In this document: piece by piece, positions 1 through 16,000 of the stretch
Position numbering within the stretch: the stretch's first letter is position 1
How the letters are laid out: each line of letters starts with the position of its first letter
Assembly (NCBI GenBank): GCA_013076295.1
Contig: RQOL01000828.1
Coordinates: 1 to 64,000, forward strand
DNA from: Sanderia malayensis
Taxonomy: Eukaryota > Cnidaria > Scyphozoa > Semaeostomeae > Pelagiidae
Direction of reading: 5' to 3'
DNA: 64,000 nucleotides
Made by a program: the position numbers and the translations under genes
Notes under the pieces: generated by a model
Told to the model about the DNA's origin: nothing
The model's input: the letters and a program-made list of their open reading frames with translations, nothing else
Databases searched by the model: none

Positions 1-72
1 AAATGCAAATGTATATTACTTAGTTCCAGCTGTAATAACGTGATTCATGTGCAATTAGTGTGCAGTAATGTT

Positions 73-3000
73 AATATCACTGAAAACAAGCAAATGCATG
101 TGTATTTTACTTAGTTTTCAGCTGTAATAACGGTGATTCATGTGCACTTAGTGTGGAGTTATTTTGATATCACTGAAAACAAGCAAATGCATGTGTATTT
201 TACTTAGTTTCACCTGTAGAAACGTGGATTCGTGTGCAATTAGTGGTGCAGTAATGTTAATATCACTGAAAACAAGCAAATGCGTGTGTATTTTACTTAG
301 TTTCACCTGTAGAAACGTGGATTCTTGTGCAATTAGTGTGCAGTAATGTTTAATATCACTGAAAGCAAGCAAATGCAAATGTATTTTACTTAGTTCCAGC
401 TGTAATAACGTGGATTCATGTGCAATTAGTGTGCAGTAATGTTAATATCACTGAAAACAAGCAAATGCATGTGTATTTTACTTAGTGTCAGCTGTAATAA
501 CGTGGATTCTTGTGCAATTAGTGTGCAGTAATGTTAATATCACTGAAATCAAGCAAATGCAAATTTATTTTTACTTACTTTCAGCTGTAATAACGTGGAT
601 TCATGTGCAATTAGTGTGCAGTAATGTTAATATTACTGAAAACAAGCAAATGCATGTGTATTTTACTAAGTTTCACCTGTAGAAACTTGGATTCATGTGC
701 AATTAGTGTGCAGTATGTTAATATCACTGAAAACAAGCAAAGGCATGTGTATTTTACTTAGTTTCACCTGTAGAAACGTGAATTCTTGTGCAATTAGTGT
801 GCAGTAATGTTAATATCACTGAAAACCAGCAAATGCATGTGTATTTTACTTAGTGTCAGCTGTAATAACGTGGATTCTTGTGCAATTAGTGTGCAGTAAT
901 GTTAATATCACTGAAATCAAGCAAATGCAAATGTATTTTACTTACTTTCAGCTGTAACAACGTGGATTCCTGTGCAATTAGTGTGCAGTAATGTTAATAT
1001 TACTGAAAACAAGCAAATGCATGTGTATTTTACTAGTTTCACCTGTAGAAACCTGGATTCATGTGCAATTACTGTGCAGTAATGTTAATATCACTGAAAA
1101 CAAGCAAATGCATATGTTTTTTACTTAGTTTCAGCTGTAATAACGCGGATTCATGTGCAATTAGTGTGCAGTAAAGTTAATATCACTGAAAACTAGCCAA
1201 TGCATGTGTATTTTACTTAGTTTCACTTGTAGAAACGTGGATTCATGTGCAATTAGTGTGCAGTAATGTTAATATCACTGAAAACATACAAATGCATGTG
1301 TATTTTACTTAGTTTCGGCTGTAATAACGCGGATTGATGTGCAATTAGTGTGCAGTAATGTTGATATCACTGAAAACAAGCAAATGCATGTGTATTTTAC
1401 TTAGTTTCACCTGTAGAAACGTGGATTCGTGTGCAATTAGTGTGCAGTAATGTTAATATCACTGCAAACAAGCAAATGCGTGTGTATTTTACTTAGTTTC
1501 ACCTGTAGAAACGTGGATTCTGTGCAATTAGTGTGCACTAATGTTAATATCACTGAAACAAGCAAATGCATGTGTATTTTACTTAGTTTCACCTGTAGAA
1601 ACGTGAATTCTTGTGCAATTAGTGTGCAGTAATGTTAATATCAGTGAAAACCTGCAAATGCATGTATATTTTACTTAGTGTCAGCTGTAATAACGGGGAT
1701 TCATGTGCAATTAGTGTGCAGTTATTTTGATATCACTGAAAACAAGCAAATGCATGTGTATTTTACTTAGTTTCACCTGTAGAAACGTGGATTCGTGTGC
1801 AATTAGTGTGCAGTAATGTTAATATCACTGCAAACAAGCAAATGCGTGTGTATTTTACTTAGTTTCACCTGTAGAAACGTGGATTTTTGTGCAATTAGTG
1901 TGCATTAATGTTAATATCACTGAAAAGAAGCAAATGCATATGTATTTCACTTGGTTTCAACTTTAATAACCTGTATTCATGTGGATTTGTGCATAACGTT
2001 AATATCACTGAAAACAAGAAATGCAGTGTATTTCACTTCGTTCAACTGTAATAGCGTGGATTCATGTGCAATTAGTGTGAAAGAATGTTAATATCACTGA
2101 AAAGAAGTAACTTCATGTGTTTTTACATAGTTTTAGCTGCAATAACGTCGATTCATGTGCAATTAGTGTGAATAAATGTTAATATCAGTGAGAACAAGCA
2201 AATGCAAATGTATTTCACTTCGTTTCAACTGTAATAACGTGGATTCATTTGGATTTTGTGTTCATTAATGTTAATGTTACTGAAAACAAGTAAATACATA
2301 TGTATTTCACTTCCTCTCAACATTAATAACGTGGATTCATGTGGATTTTGTATGCATTAACTTTAATATAATGAAAACAAGCAAATGCATGTGTATTTCA
2401 CTTCGCTTCAACTGTAATAACATGGATTCATGTGCAATTAGTGTGAAAGAATGTTAATATCACTGAAAACAAGCAAATGCATGTGTATTTTACTTAGTTT
2501 CAGCTGTAATAACGGTGATTCATGTGCACTTAGTGTGGAGTTATTTTGATATCACTGAAAACAAGCAAATGCATGTGTATTTTACTTAGTTTCACCTGTA
2601 GAAACGTGGATTCGTGTGCAATTAGTGTGCAGTAATGTTAATATCACTGAAAACAAGCAAATGCGTGTGTATTTTACTTAGTTTCACCTGTAGAAACGTG
2701 GATTCTTGTGCAATTAGTGTGCAGTAATGTTAATATCACTGAAAGCAAGCAAATGCAAATGTATTTTACTTAGTTCCAGCTGTAATAACGTGGATTCATG
2801 TGCAATTAGTGTGCAGTAATGTTAATATCACTGAAAACAAGCAAATGCATGTGTATTTTACTTAGTGTCAGCTGTAATAACGTGGATTCTTGTGCAATTA
2901 GTGTGCAGTAATGTTAATATCACTGAAATCAAGCAAATGCAAATTTATTTTACTTACTTTCAGCTGTAATAACGTGGATTCATGTGCAATTAGTGTGCAG

Positions 3001-4837
3001 TAATGTTAATATTACTGAAAACAAGCAAATGCATGTGTATTTTACTAAGTTTCACCTGTAGAAACTTGGATTCATGTGCAATTAGTGTGCAGTAATGTTA
3101 ATATCACTGAAAACAAGCAAAGGCATGTGTATTTTACTTAGTTTCACCTGTAGAAACGTGAATTCTTGTGCAATTAGTGTGCAGTAATGTTAATATCACT
3201 GAAAACCAGCAAATGCATGTGTATTTTACTTAGTGTCAGCTGTAATAACGTGGATTCTTGTGCAATTAGTGTGCAGTAATGTTAATATCACTGAAATCAA
3301 GCAAATGCAAATGTATTTTACTTACTTTCAGCTGTAACAACGTGGATTCCTGTGCAATTAGTGTGCAGTAATGTTAATATTACTGAAAACAAGCAAATGC
3401 ATGTGTATTTTACTTAGTTTCACCTGTAGAAACCTGGATTCATGTGCAATTACTGTGCAGTAATGTTAATATCACTGAAAACAAGCAAATGCATATGTTT
3501 TTTACTTAGTTTCAGCTGTAATAACGCGGATTCATGTGCAATTAGTGTGCAGTAAAGTTAATATCACTGAAAACAAGCCAATGCATGTGTATTTTACTTA
3601 GTTTCACTTGTAGAAACGTGGATTCATGTGCAATTAGTGTGCAGTAATGTTAATATCACTGAAAACATACAAATGCATGTGTATTTTACTTAGTTTCAGC
3701 TGTAATAACGCGGATTGATGTGCAATTAGTGTGCAGTAATGTTGATATCACTGAAAACAAGCAAATGCATGTGTATTTTACTTAGTTTCACCTGTAGAAA
3801 CGTGGATTCGTGTGCAATTAGTGTGCAGTAATGTTAATATCACTGCAAACAAGCAAATGCGAGTGTATTTTACTTAGTTTCACCTGTAGAAACGTGGATT
3901 CTTGTGCAATTAGTGTGCACTAATGTTAATATCACTGAAAACAAGCAAATGCATGTGTATTTTACTTAGTTTCACCTGTAGAAACGTGAATTCTTGTGCA
4001 ATTAGTGTGCAGTAATGTTAATATCAGTGAAAACCTGCAAATGCATGTATATTTTACTTAGTGTCAGCTGTAATAACGGGGATTCATGTGCAATTAGTGT
4101 GCAGTTATTTTGATATCACTGAAAACAAGCAAATGCATGTGTATTTTACTTAGTTTCACCTGTAGAAACGTGGATTCGTGTGCAATTAGTGTGCAGTAAT
4201 GTTAATATCACTGCAAACAAGCAAATGCGTGTGTATTTTACTTAGTTTCACCTGTAGAAACGTGGATTTTTGTGCAATTAGTGTGCATTAATGTTAATAT
4301 CACTGAAAAGAAGCAAATGCATATGTATTTCACTTGGTTTCAACTTTAATAACCTGTATTCATGTGGATTTTGTGGGCATTAACGTTAATATCACTGAAA
4401 ACAAGCAAATGCAAGTGTATTTCACTTCGTTTCAACTGTAATAGCGTGGATTCATGTGCAATTAGTGTGAAAGAATGTTAATATCACTGAAAAGAAGTAA
4501 CTTCATGTGTTTTTACATAGTTTTAGCTGCAATAACGTCGATTCATGTGCAATTAGTGTGAATAAATGTTAATATCAGTGAGAACAAGCAAATGCAAATG
4601 TATTTCACTTCGTTTCAACTTTAATAACGTGGATTTATTTGGATTTTGTGTGCATTAATGTTAATGTTACTGAAAACAAGTAAATACATATGTATTTCAC
4701 TTCCTCTCAACATTAATAACGTGGATTCATGTGGATTTTGTATGCATTAACTTTAATATAAATGAAAACAAGCAAATGCATGTGTATTTCACTTCGCTTC
4801 AACTGTAATAACATGGATTCATGTGCAATTAGTGTGA
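73..4837 (+). repeat. 2,382-bp higher-order repeat, two copies
   Basis: Two consecutive blocks of about 26 monomers repeat with an offset of 2,382 bp. For example, the unusual cggtgattcatgtgcact variant is at 131 and again at 2,513, and the following monomer order is the same through about 2,454 and 4,837. Many monomers here belong to a subfamily with cacctgtagaaacgtgg and gtgcagtaatg, which is not seen beyond about 4.3 kb. The first copy has extra small deletions at about 1,978-2,045. Confidence 0.85.
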
Positions 4838-7029
4838 AAGAATGTTAATATCACTGAAAACAAACAACTACATGTGAATTTTACATAGTTTCCACTGTAA
4901 TAACGTGGATTCATGTGTAAATTCTGTGCATTAATTTTAATAACACTGAAAAAAAGCAAATGCATGTGTATTTCTATTAGTTTCAACTATAATAACGTGG
5001 ATTCATGTGCAATTAGTGTGAATGACCGTTAATATCACTGAAAACAAGTAAACGCACGTGTATTTTACTTAGTTTCAACCTTAATAACGTGAATTTATGT
5101 GTAATTTGTGTGCATTAATGTTAATAACACTGAAAACAAGCAAATGCTTGTGTATTTCACTTAATTTCAACTGTAATAACGGGAATTTTTATGTAATTAG
5201 TGTGAACGAATGTTAATATCACTGAAAACAAGTAACTTCATGTGTTTTTACACAATTTCAGCTGCAATAACGTCGATTCATGTTCAATTAGTGTGAATGA
5301 ATGCTACTATCACTGAAAACAAGCAACTGCATGTGTATTTTGCTTAGTTTCAACTTTCATAACGTGGAGTCATGTGCAATTAGTGTGAATGAATGTTAAT
5401 ATCACTGAAAACAAGCAAACGCATATGTATTTCAATTCGTTTCAACTTTAATAACGTGGATTCATGTGCAATCAGTGTGAAAGAATGTTAATATCACTGA
5501 AAACAAACAACTACATATGTATTTTACATAGTTTCCTCTGTAATAACGGGGATTTGTGTGCAATTAGTATGAATGAATGTTAATATCACTGACAACAAGT
5601 AAATGCATGTGTATTTCACTTATTTTCAACTTTAATAGGGTTGATTCATGTGCAATTAGTGCGAATGAATGTTAATATCACTGAAAACAAGTAAATGCAT
5701 CTGTATTTCAGTTAGTTTCAATAGTAATAACGTGGATTCATGTGTAAGTTTTGTGCATTAATGTTAATATCACTGAAAACAAGTAAATGCATGTGCATTT
5801 CACTTAGCTTTAACTGTAATAAGGTCGATTCATGTGCGCTTAGTGTGAACAAATGTTAATATAACTGAAAACAGGTAACTTCATGTCTTTTTAAATAGTT
5901 TCAGCTGTAATAACTTGGATTCATGCGCATTTAGTGTGAATGAAGGTTAATATCACTGAAAACAAGTAAATGCATTTGTATTTCAGTTAGTTTCAACTGT
6001 AATAACGTGAATTTTTATGTAATCAGTTTGAACGAATGTTAATATCACGGAAAACAAGTAACTTCATGTCTTTTTAAGTAGTTTCAGCTGTAATAACTTG
6101 GATTCATGCGCATTTAGTGTGAATGAAAGTAAATATCACTGAAAACAAGTAAATGCATTTGTATTTCAGTTAGTTTCACTAGTAATAACGTTGATTCATG
6201 TGTAATTTATGTGCATTAATGTCAATATCACTGAAAACAATTAAATGCACGTATATTTCACTTATTTTCAACTGTTATAACGCCTATTCATGTGCAATTA
6301 GTGTGAATGAATGTTAATATCACTGAAAACAAGTAAACGCACATGTGTTTTACTTAGTTTCAACCGTAATAACGTGAATTTTTATGTAATCAGTTTTAGC
6401 GAATGTTAATATCACTGAAAACAAGTAACTTCATGTCTTTTTAAGTTGTTTCAGCTGTAATAACTTGGATTCATGCGCATTTAGTGTGAATGAAGGTTAA
6501 TATCACTGAAAACAAGTAAATGCATTTGTATTTCAGTTAGTTTCACTAGTAATAACGTTGATTCATGTGTAATTAATGTGCATTAATGTCAATATCATTG
6601 AAAACAATTAAATGCACGTATATTTCACTTATTTTCAACTGTTATAACGCCGATTCATGTGCAATTAGTGTGAATGAATGCTAATATCAATGAAAACAAG
6701 CAACTGCATGTGAATTTTGCTTAGTTTCAACTGTGATAACGTGGATTCATGTGCAAATAGTGTGAATGAATGTTAATATCACTGAAAACAAGCAAATGCG
6801 TATGTATTTCACTTCGTTTCCACTGTAATAACGTGGACGCAGATGGATTTTGTGTGCATTAATGTTAATATCACTGAAAACAAGTAAATGCATATGTATT
6901 TCACTTCGTTTCAACTTTAATAACGTGTATTCATGTGTAATTTATGTGCATTAATGTCAATATCACTGAAAAAAATTAAATGCACGTATATTTCACTTAT
7001 TTTCAACTGTTATATCGCCGATTCACGTG
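4838..7029 (+). repeat. Satellite monomers, irregular order
   Basis: Monomers of the same family with more sequence divergence and no long-period repeat that I could follow by eye. Local blocks recur: for example the monomer containing tgcatttgtatttcagttag appears at about 5,965, 6,150 and 6,520. No gene or other element is visible. Confidence 0.7.
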
Positions 7030-10000
7030 CAATTGGTGTGAATGAATGCTAATATCACTGAAAACAAGCAACTGCATGTGTATTTTGCTTAGTTTCAACT
7101 GTGATAACGTGGATTCATGTGCAAATAGTGTGAATGAATGTTAATATCACTGAAAACAAGCAAATGCGTATATATTTCACTTCGTTTCTACTGTAATAAC
7201 GTGGACTCATATGGATTTTGTGTGCATTAATGTTAATATCACTGAAAACAAGCAAATGCATATGTATTTCACTTCGTTTCAACTTTAATAACGTGTTTTC
7301 ATGTGGATTTTGTGTGCATTAACGTTAATATTACTGAAAACAAGCAAAGGCAAGTGTATTTCACTTCGTTTTAACTGTAATAACGTGGATTCATGTGCAA
7401 TTAGTCTGAAGGAATGTTAATATCACTGAAAACAAACACCTACATGTGAATTTTACATGGTTTCCACTTTAATAACGTGGATTCATGTGTAATTTCTGTG
7501 CATTGATGTTAATAACACTGAAAAGATGCAAATGCAATGTTCATGTGCAATTAGTTTGAATGAATGTTAATATCACTGAAAACAAGTAAACGCATGTGTA
7601 TTTCACTTAGTTTCAACCTTAATAACGTGAATTTATGTGTGATTTGTGTGCATTAATGTTAATAACACTGAAAACAAGCAAATGCAAGTGTATTTCACTT
7701 AGTTTCAACTGTAATAACGGGAAATTTTATGTAATTAGTGTGAACGAATGTTAATATTACTGAAAACAAGTAACTTCATGTGTTTTACACAGCTTCAGCT
7801 GCAATAACGTCGATTCATGTGCAATTAGTATGAATAAATGCTACTATCACTGAAAACAAGCAACTGCATGTGTATTTTGCTTAGTTTCAACTTTAATAAC
7901 GTGGAGTCATGTGCAATTAGTGTGAATGAATGTTAATATCACTGAAAACAAGCAAATGCATATGTATTTCACTTCGTTTCAACTGTAATAACGTGGATTC
8001 ATGTGCAATCAGTGTGAAAGAATGTTAATATCACTGAAAACAAACAACTACATATGTATTTTACATAGTGTCCACTGTAATAACGGGGATTTGTGTGCAA
8101 TTAGTTTGAATGAATGTTAATATCACTGACAACAAGTAAATGCCTGTGTATTTCAGTTAGTTTCAACTGTAATAGGGTTGATTCATGTGCAATTAGTGTG
8201 AATGAATGCTAATATCACTGAAAACAAGCAACTGCATGTGTATTTTGCTTAGTTTCAACTGTGATAACGTGGATTCATGTGCAAATAGCGTGAATGAATG
8301 TTAATATCACTGAAAACAAGCAAATGCGTATGTATTTCACCTCGTTTCCACTGTAATAACGTGGATTCATGTGCAATCAGTGTGAAAGAATGTTAATATC
8401 ATTGAAAACAAACAACTACATATGTATTTTACATAGTGTCCACTGTAATAACGGGGATTTGTGTGCAATTAGTTTGAATGAATGTTAATATCACTGACAA
8501 CAAGTAAATGCATGTGTATTTCACTTAGTTTCAACTGTAATAGGGTTGATTCATGTGCAATTAGTGTGAATGAATGTTAATATCACTGAAAACAAGCAAC
8601 TGCATGTGAATTTTGCTTAGTTTCAACTGTGATAACGTGGATTCATGTGCAAATAGTGTGAATGAATGTTAATATCTCTGAAAACAAGCAAATGCGTATA
8701 TATTTCACTTCGTTTCTACTGTAATAACGTGGACTCATATGGATTTTGTGTGCATTAATGTTAATATCAATGAAAACAAGCAAATGCATATGTATTTCAC
8801 TTCGTTTCCACTTTAATAACGTGGATTCATGTGTAATTTCTGTGCATTAATGTTAATAACACTGAAAAGATGCAAATGCATGTGTATTTCTATTAGTTTC
8901 AACTGTAATAACGTGGATTCATGTACAATTAGTGTGAAGGAATGTTAATATCACTGAAAACAAACACCTACATGTGAATTTTACATGGTTTCCACTTTAA
9001 TAACATGGAGTCATGTGTAATTTCTGTGCATTCATGTTAATAACACTGAAAAGCTGCAAATGCAATGTTAATGTGCAATTAGTGTGAATGAATGTTAATA
9101 CCACTGAAAACAAGTAAACGCACGTGTATTTTACTCAGTTTCAACTGTAATAGCGTGAATTTACGTGTAAATTGTGTGCATAAATGTTAAAAATACTGAA
9201 AACAAGCAAATCCATGTGTATTTCACTTAGTTTCACCTGTAATAACGAGGATTCATGTGCAATTAGTGTGAATGAATGTTAATATCACTGACAACAAGTA
9301 AATGCATGTGTATTTCACTTAGTTTCAACCTTAATAACGTGAATTTATGTGTGATTTGTGTGCATTAATGTTAATAACACTGAAAACAAGCAAATGCAAG
9401 TGTATTTCACTTAGTTTCAACTGTAATAACGGGAAATTTTATGTAATTACTGTGAACGAATGTTAATATCACTGAAAACAAGTAACTTCATGTGTTTTAC
9501 ACAGCTTCAGCTGCAATAACGTCGATTCATGTGCAATTAGTATGAATGAATGCTACTATCACTGAAACCAAGCAACTGCATGTGTATTTTGCTTAGTTTC
9601 AACTGTGATAACGTGGATTCATGTGCAAATAGTGTGAATGAATGTTAATATCACTGAAAACAAGCAAATGCGTATGTATTTCACTTCGTTTCCACTGTAA
9701 AAACGTGGACTTAGATGGATTTTGTGTGCATTAATGTTAATATCACTAAAAACAAGTATATGCATATGTATTTCACTTCGTTTCAACTTTAATAACGTGT
9801 ATTCATGTGTAATTTATGTGCATTAATGTCAATATCACTGAAAAAAATTAAATACACGTATATTTCACTTGTTTTCAACTGTTATAACGCCGATTCACGT
9901 GCAATTAGTGTGAATGAATGCTAATATCACTGAAAACAAGCAACTGCATGTGTATTTTGCTTAGTTTCAACTGTGATAACGTGGATTCATGTGGAAATAG

Positions 10001-13000
10001 TGTGAATGAATGTTAATATCACTGAAAACAAGCAAATGCGTATGTATTTCACTTCGTTTCTACTGTAATAACGTGGACTCATATGGATTTTGTGTGCATT
10101 AATGTTAATATCACTGAAAACAAGCAAATGCATATGTATTTCACTTCGTTTCAACTTGAATAACGTGTTTTCATGTGGATTTTGTGTGCATTAACGTTAA
10201 TATTACTGAAAACAAGCAAATGCAGGTGTATTTCACTTCGTTTCAACTGTAATAACGTGGATTCATGTGCAATTAGTGTGAAGGAATGTTAATATCACTG
10301 AAAACAAACAACTACATGTGAATTTTACATTGTTTCCACTTTAATAACGTGGATTCATGTGTATTTTCTGTGCATTAATGTTAATAACACTGAAAAGATG
10401 CAAATGCAATGTTCATGTGCATTTAGTGTGAATGAATGTTAATATCAATGAAAACAAGTAAACGCACGTGTATTTTACTCAGTTTCAGCTGTAATAACGT
10501 GAATTTACGTGTAAATTGTGTGCATTAATGTTAAAAATACTGAAAACAAGCAAATCCATGTGTATTTCACTTAGTTTCACCTGTAATAACGAGGATTCAT
10601 GTGCAATTAGTGTGAATGAATGTTAATATCACTGACAACAAGTAAATGCATGTGTATTTCACTTAGTTTCAACCTTAATAACGTGAATTTATGTGTGATT
10701 TGTGTGCATCAATGTTAATAACACTGAAAACAAGCAAATGCAAGTGTATTTCACTTAGTTTCAACTGTAATAACGGGAAATTTTATGTAATTAGTGTGAA
10801 CGAATGTTAATATCACTGAAAACAAGTAACTTCATGTGTTTTACACAGCTTCAGCTGCAATAACGTCGATTCATGTGCAATTAGTATGAATGAATGCTAC
10901 TATCACTGAAAAAATTAAATGCACGTATATTTCACTTATTTTCAACTGTTATAACGCCGATTCACGTGCAATTAGTGTGATTGAATGCTAATATCACTGA
11001 AAACAAGCAACTGCATGTGTATTTTGCTTAGTTTCAACTGTGATAACGTGGATTCATGTGCAAATAGTGTGAATGAATGTTAATATCACTGAAAACAAGC
11101 AAATGCGTATGTATTTCACTTCGTTTCTACTGTAATAACGTGGACTCATATGGATTTTGTGTGCATTAGTGTTAATATCACTGAAAACAAGCAAATGCAT
11201 ATGTATTTCACTTCGTTTCAACTTTAATAACGTGTTTTCATGTGGATTTTGTGTGCATTAACGTTAATATTACTGAAAACAAGCAAATGCAAGTGTATTT
11301 CACTTCGTTTCAACTGTAATAACGTGGATTCATGTGCAATTAGTGTGAAGGAATGTTAATATCACTGAAAACAAACAACTACATGTGAATTTTACATGGT
11401 TTCCACTTTAATAACGTGGATTCATGTGTAATTTCTGTGCATTAATGTTAATAACACTGAAAAGATGCAAATGCAATGTTCATGTGCAATTAGTGTGAAT
11501 GAATGTTAATATCACTGACAACAAGTAAATGCATGTGTATTTCACTTAGTTTCAACCTTAATAACGTGAATTCATGTGTGATTTGTGTGCATTAATGTTA
11601 ATAACACTGAAAACAAGCAAATGCAAGTGTATTTCACTTAGTTTCAACTGTAATAACGGGAAATGTTATGTAATTAGTGTGAACGAATGTTAATATCACT
11701 GAAAACAAGTAACTTCATGTGTTTTACACAGCTTCAGCTGCAATAACGTCGATTCATGTGCAATTAGTATGAATGAATGCTACTATCACTGAAAACAAGC
11801 AACTGCATGTCTATTTTGCTTAGTTTCAACTTTAATAAGGTGGAGTCATGTGCAATTAGTGTGAATGAATGTTAATATCACTGAAAACAAGCAACTGCAT
11901 GTGAATTTTGCTTAGTTTCAACTGTGATAACGTGGATTCATGTGCAAATAGTGTGAATGAATGTTAATATCTCTGAAAACAAGCAAATGCGTATATATTT
12001 CACTTCGTTTCTACTGTAATAACGTGGACTCATATGGATTTTGTGTGCATTAATGTTAATATCAATGAAAACAAGCAAATGCATATGTATTTCACTTCGT
12101 TTCCACTTTAATAACGTGGATTCATGTGTAATTTCTGTGCATTAATGTTAATAACACTGAAAAGATGCAAATGCATGTGTATTTCTATTAGTTTCAACTG
12201 TAATAACGTGGATTCATGTACAATTAGTGTGAAGGAATGTTAATATCACTGAAAACAAACACCTACATGTGAATTTTACATGGTTTCCACTTTAATAACG
12301 TGGAGTCATGTGTAATTTCTGTGCATTCATGTTCATGGTGTGAATGAATGCTAATATCACTGAAAACAAGCAACTGCATGTGTATTTTGCTTAGTTTCAA
12401 CTGTGATAACGTGGATTCATGTGCAAATAGTGTGAATGAATGTTAATATCACTGAAAACAAGCAAATGCGTATATATTTCACTTCGTTTCTACTGTAATA
12501 ACGTGGACTCATATGGATTTTGTGTGCATTAATGTTAATATCACTGAAAACAAGCAAATGCATATGTATTTCACTTCGTTTCAACTTTAATAACGTGTTT
12601 TCATGTGGATTTTGTGTGCATTAACGTTAATATTACTGAAAACAAGCAAAGGCAAGTGTATTTCACTTCGTTTTAACTGTAATAACGTGGATTCATGTGC
12701 AATTAGTCTGAAGGAATGTTAATATCACTGAAAACAAACACCTACATGTGAATTTTACATGGTTTCCACTTTAATAACGTGGATTCATGTGTAATTTCTG
12801 TGCATTGATGTTAATAACACTGAAAAGATGCAAATGCAATGTTCATGTGCAATTAGTTTGAATGAATGTTAATATCACTGAAAACAAGTAAACGCATGTG
12901 TATTTCACTTAGTTTCAACCTTAATAACGTGAATTTATGTGTGATTTGTGTGCATTAATGTTAATAACACTGAAAACAAGCAAATGCAAGTGTATTTCAC

Positions 13001-16000
13001 TTAGTTTCAACTGTAATAACGGGAAATTTTATGTAATTAGTGTGAACGAATGTTAATATTACTGAAAACAAGTAACTTCATGTGTTTTACACAGCTTCAG
13101 CTGCAATAACGTCGATTCATGTGCAATTAGTATGAATAAATGCTACTATCACTGAAAACAAGCAACTGCATGTGTATTTTGCTTAGTTTCAACTTTAATA
13201 ACGTGGAGTCATGTGCAATTAGTGTGAATGAATGTTAATATCACTGAAAACAAGCAAATGCATATGTATTTCACTTCGTTTCAACTGTAATAACGTGGAT
13301 TCATGTGCAATCAGTGTGAAAGAATGTTAATATCACTGAAAACAAACAACTACATATGTATTTTACATAGTGTCCACTGTAATAACGGGGATTTGTGTGC
13401 AATTAGTTTGAATGAATGTTAATATCACTGACAACAAGTAAATGCCTGTGTATTTCAGTTAGTTTCAACTGTAATAGGGTTGATTCATGTGCAATTAGTG
13501 TGAATGAATGCTAATATCACTGAAAACAAGCAACTGCATGTGTATTTTGCTTAGTTTCAACTGTGATAACGTGGATTCATGTGCAAATAGCGTGAATGAA
13601 TGTTAATATCACTGAAAACAAGCAAATGCGTATGTATTTCACCTCGTTTCCACTGTAATAACGTGGATTCATGTGCAATCAGTGTGAAAGAATGTTAATA
13701 TCATTGAAAACAAACAACTACATATGTATTTTACATAGTGTCCACTGTAATAACGGGGATTTGTGTGCAATTAGTTTGAATGAATGTTAATATCACTGAC
13801 AACAAGTAAATGCATGTGTATTTCACTTAGTTTCAACTGTAATAGGGTTGATTCATGTGCAATTAGTGTGAATGAATGTTAATATCACTGAAAACAAGCA
13901 ACTGCATGTGAATTTTGCTTAGTTTCAACTGTGATAACGTGGATTCATGTGCAAATAGTGTGAATGAATGTTAATATCTCTGAAAACAAGCAAATGCGTA
14001 TATATTTCACTTCGTTTCTACTGTAATAACGTGGACTCATATGGATTTTGTGTGCATTAATGTTAATATCAATGAAAACAAGCAAATGCATATGTATTTC
14101 ACTTCGTTTCCACTTTAATAACGTGGATTCATGTGTAATTTCTGTGCATTAATGTTAATAACACTGAAAAGATGCAAATGCATGTGTATTTCTATTAGTT
14201 TCAACTGTAATAACGTGGATTCATGTACAATTAGTGTGAAGGAATGTTAATATCACTGAAAACAAACACCTACATGTGAATTTTACATGGTTTCCACTTT
14301 AATAACATGGAGTCATGTGTAATTTCTGTGCATTCATGTTAATAACACTGAAAAGCTGCAAATGCAATGTTAATGTGCAATTAGTGTGAATGAATGTTAA
14401 TACCACTGAAAACAAGTAAACGCACGTGTATTTTACTCAGTTTCAACTGTAATAGCGTGAATTTACGTGTAAATTGTGTGCATAAATGTTAAAAATACTG
14501 AAAACAAGCAAATCCATGTGTATTTCACTTAGTTTCACCTGTAATAACGAGGATTCATGTGCAATTAGTGTGAATGAATGTTAATATCACTGACAACAAG
14601 TAAATGCATGTGTATTTCACTTAGTTTCAACCTTAATAACGTGAATTTATGTGTGATTTGTGTGCATTAATGTTAATAACACTGAAAACAAGCAAATGCA
14701 AGTGTATTTCACTTAGTTTCAACTGTAATAACGGGAAATTTTATGTAATTACTGTGAACGAATGTTAATATCACTGAAAACAAGTAACTTCATGTGTTTT
14801 ACACAGCTTCAGCTGCAATAACGTCGATTCATGTGCAATTAGTATGAATGAATGCTACTATCACTGAAACCAAGCAACTGCATGTGTATTTTGCTTAGTT
14901 TCAACTGTGATAACGTGGATTCATGTGCAAATAGTGTGAATGAATGTTAATATCACTGAAAACAAGCAAATGCGTATGTATTTCACTTCGTTTCCACTGT
15001 AAAAACGTGGACTTAGATGGATTTTGTGTGCATTAATGTTAATATCACTAAAAACAAGTATATGCATATGTATTTCACTTCGTTTCAACTTTAATAACGT
15101 GTATTCATGTGTAATTTATGTGCATTAATGTCAATATCACTGAAAAAAATTAAATACACGTATATTTCACTTGTTTTCAACTGTTATAACGCCGATTCAC
15201 GTGCAATTAGTGTGAATGAATGCTAATATCACTGAAAACAAGCAACTGCATGTGTATTTTGCTTAGTTTCAACTGTGATAACGTGGATTCATGTGGAAAT
15301 AGTGTGAATGAATGTTAATATCACTGAAAACAAGCAAATGCGTATGTATTTCACTTCGTTTCTACTGTAATAACGTGGACTCATATGGATTTTGTGTGCA
15401 TTAATGTTAATATCACTGAAAACAAGCAAATGCATATGTATTTCACTTCGTTTCAACTTGAATAACGTGTTTTCATGTGGATTTTGTGTGCATTAACGTT
15501 AATATTACTGAAAACAAGCAAATGCAGGTGTATTTCACTTCGTTTCAACTGTAATAACGTGGATTCATGTGCAATTAGTGTGAAGGAATGTTAATATCAC
15601 TGAAAACAAACAACTACATGTGAATTTTACATTGTTTCCACTTTAATAACGTGGATTCATGTGTATTTTCTGTGCATTAATGTTAATAACACTGAAAAGA
15701 TGCAAATGCAATGTTCATGTGCATTTAGTGTGAATGAATGTTAATATCAATGAAAACAAGTAAACGCACGTGTATTTTACTCAGTTTCAGCTGTAATAAC
15801 GTGAATTTACGTGTAAATTGTGTGCATTAATGTTAAAAATACTGAAAACAAGCAAATCCATGTGTATTTCACTTAGTTTCACCTGTAATAACGAGGATTC
15901 ATGTGCAATTAGTGTGAATGAATGTTAATATCACTGACAACAAGTAAATGCATGTGTATTTCACTTAGTTTCAACCTTAATAACGTGAATTTATGTGTGA

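Noticed and set aside
148..682. Open frames of 60-76 codons in the satellite, some on both strands
   Set aside because: They are translations of the 92-bp repeat: the same peptide words recur in each monomer, starts and stops depend on small indels, and similar frames appear all along the array.
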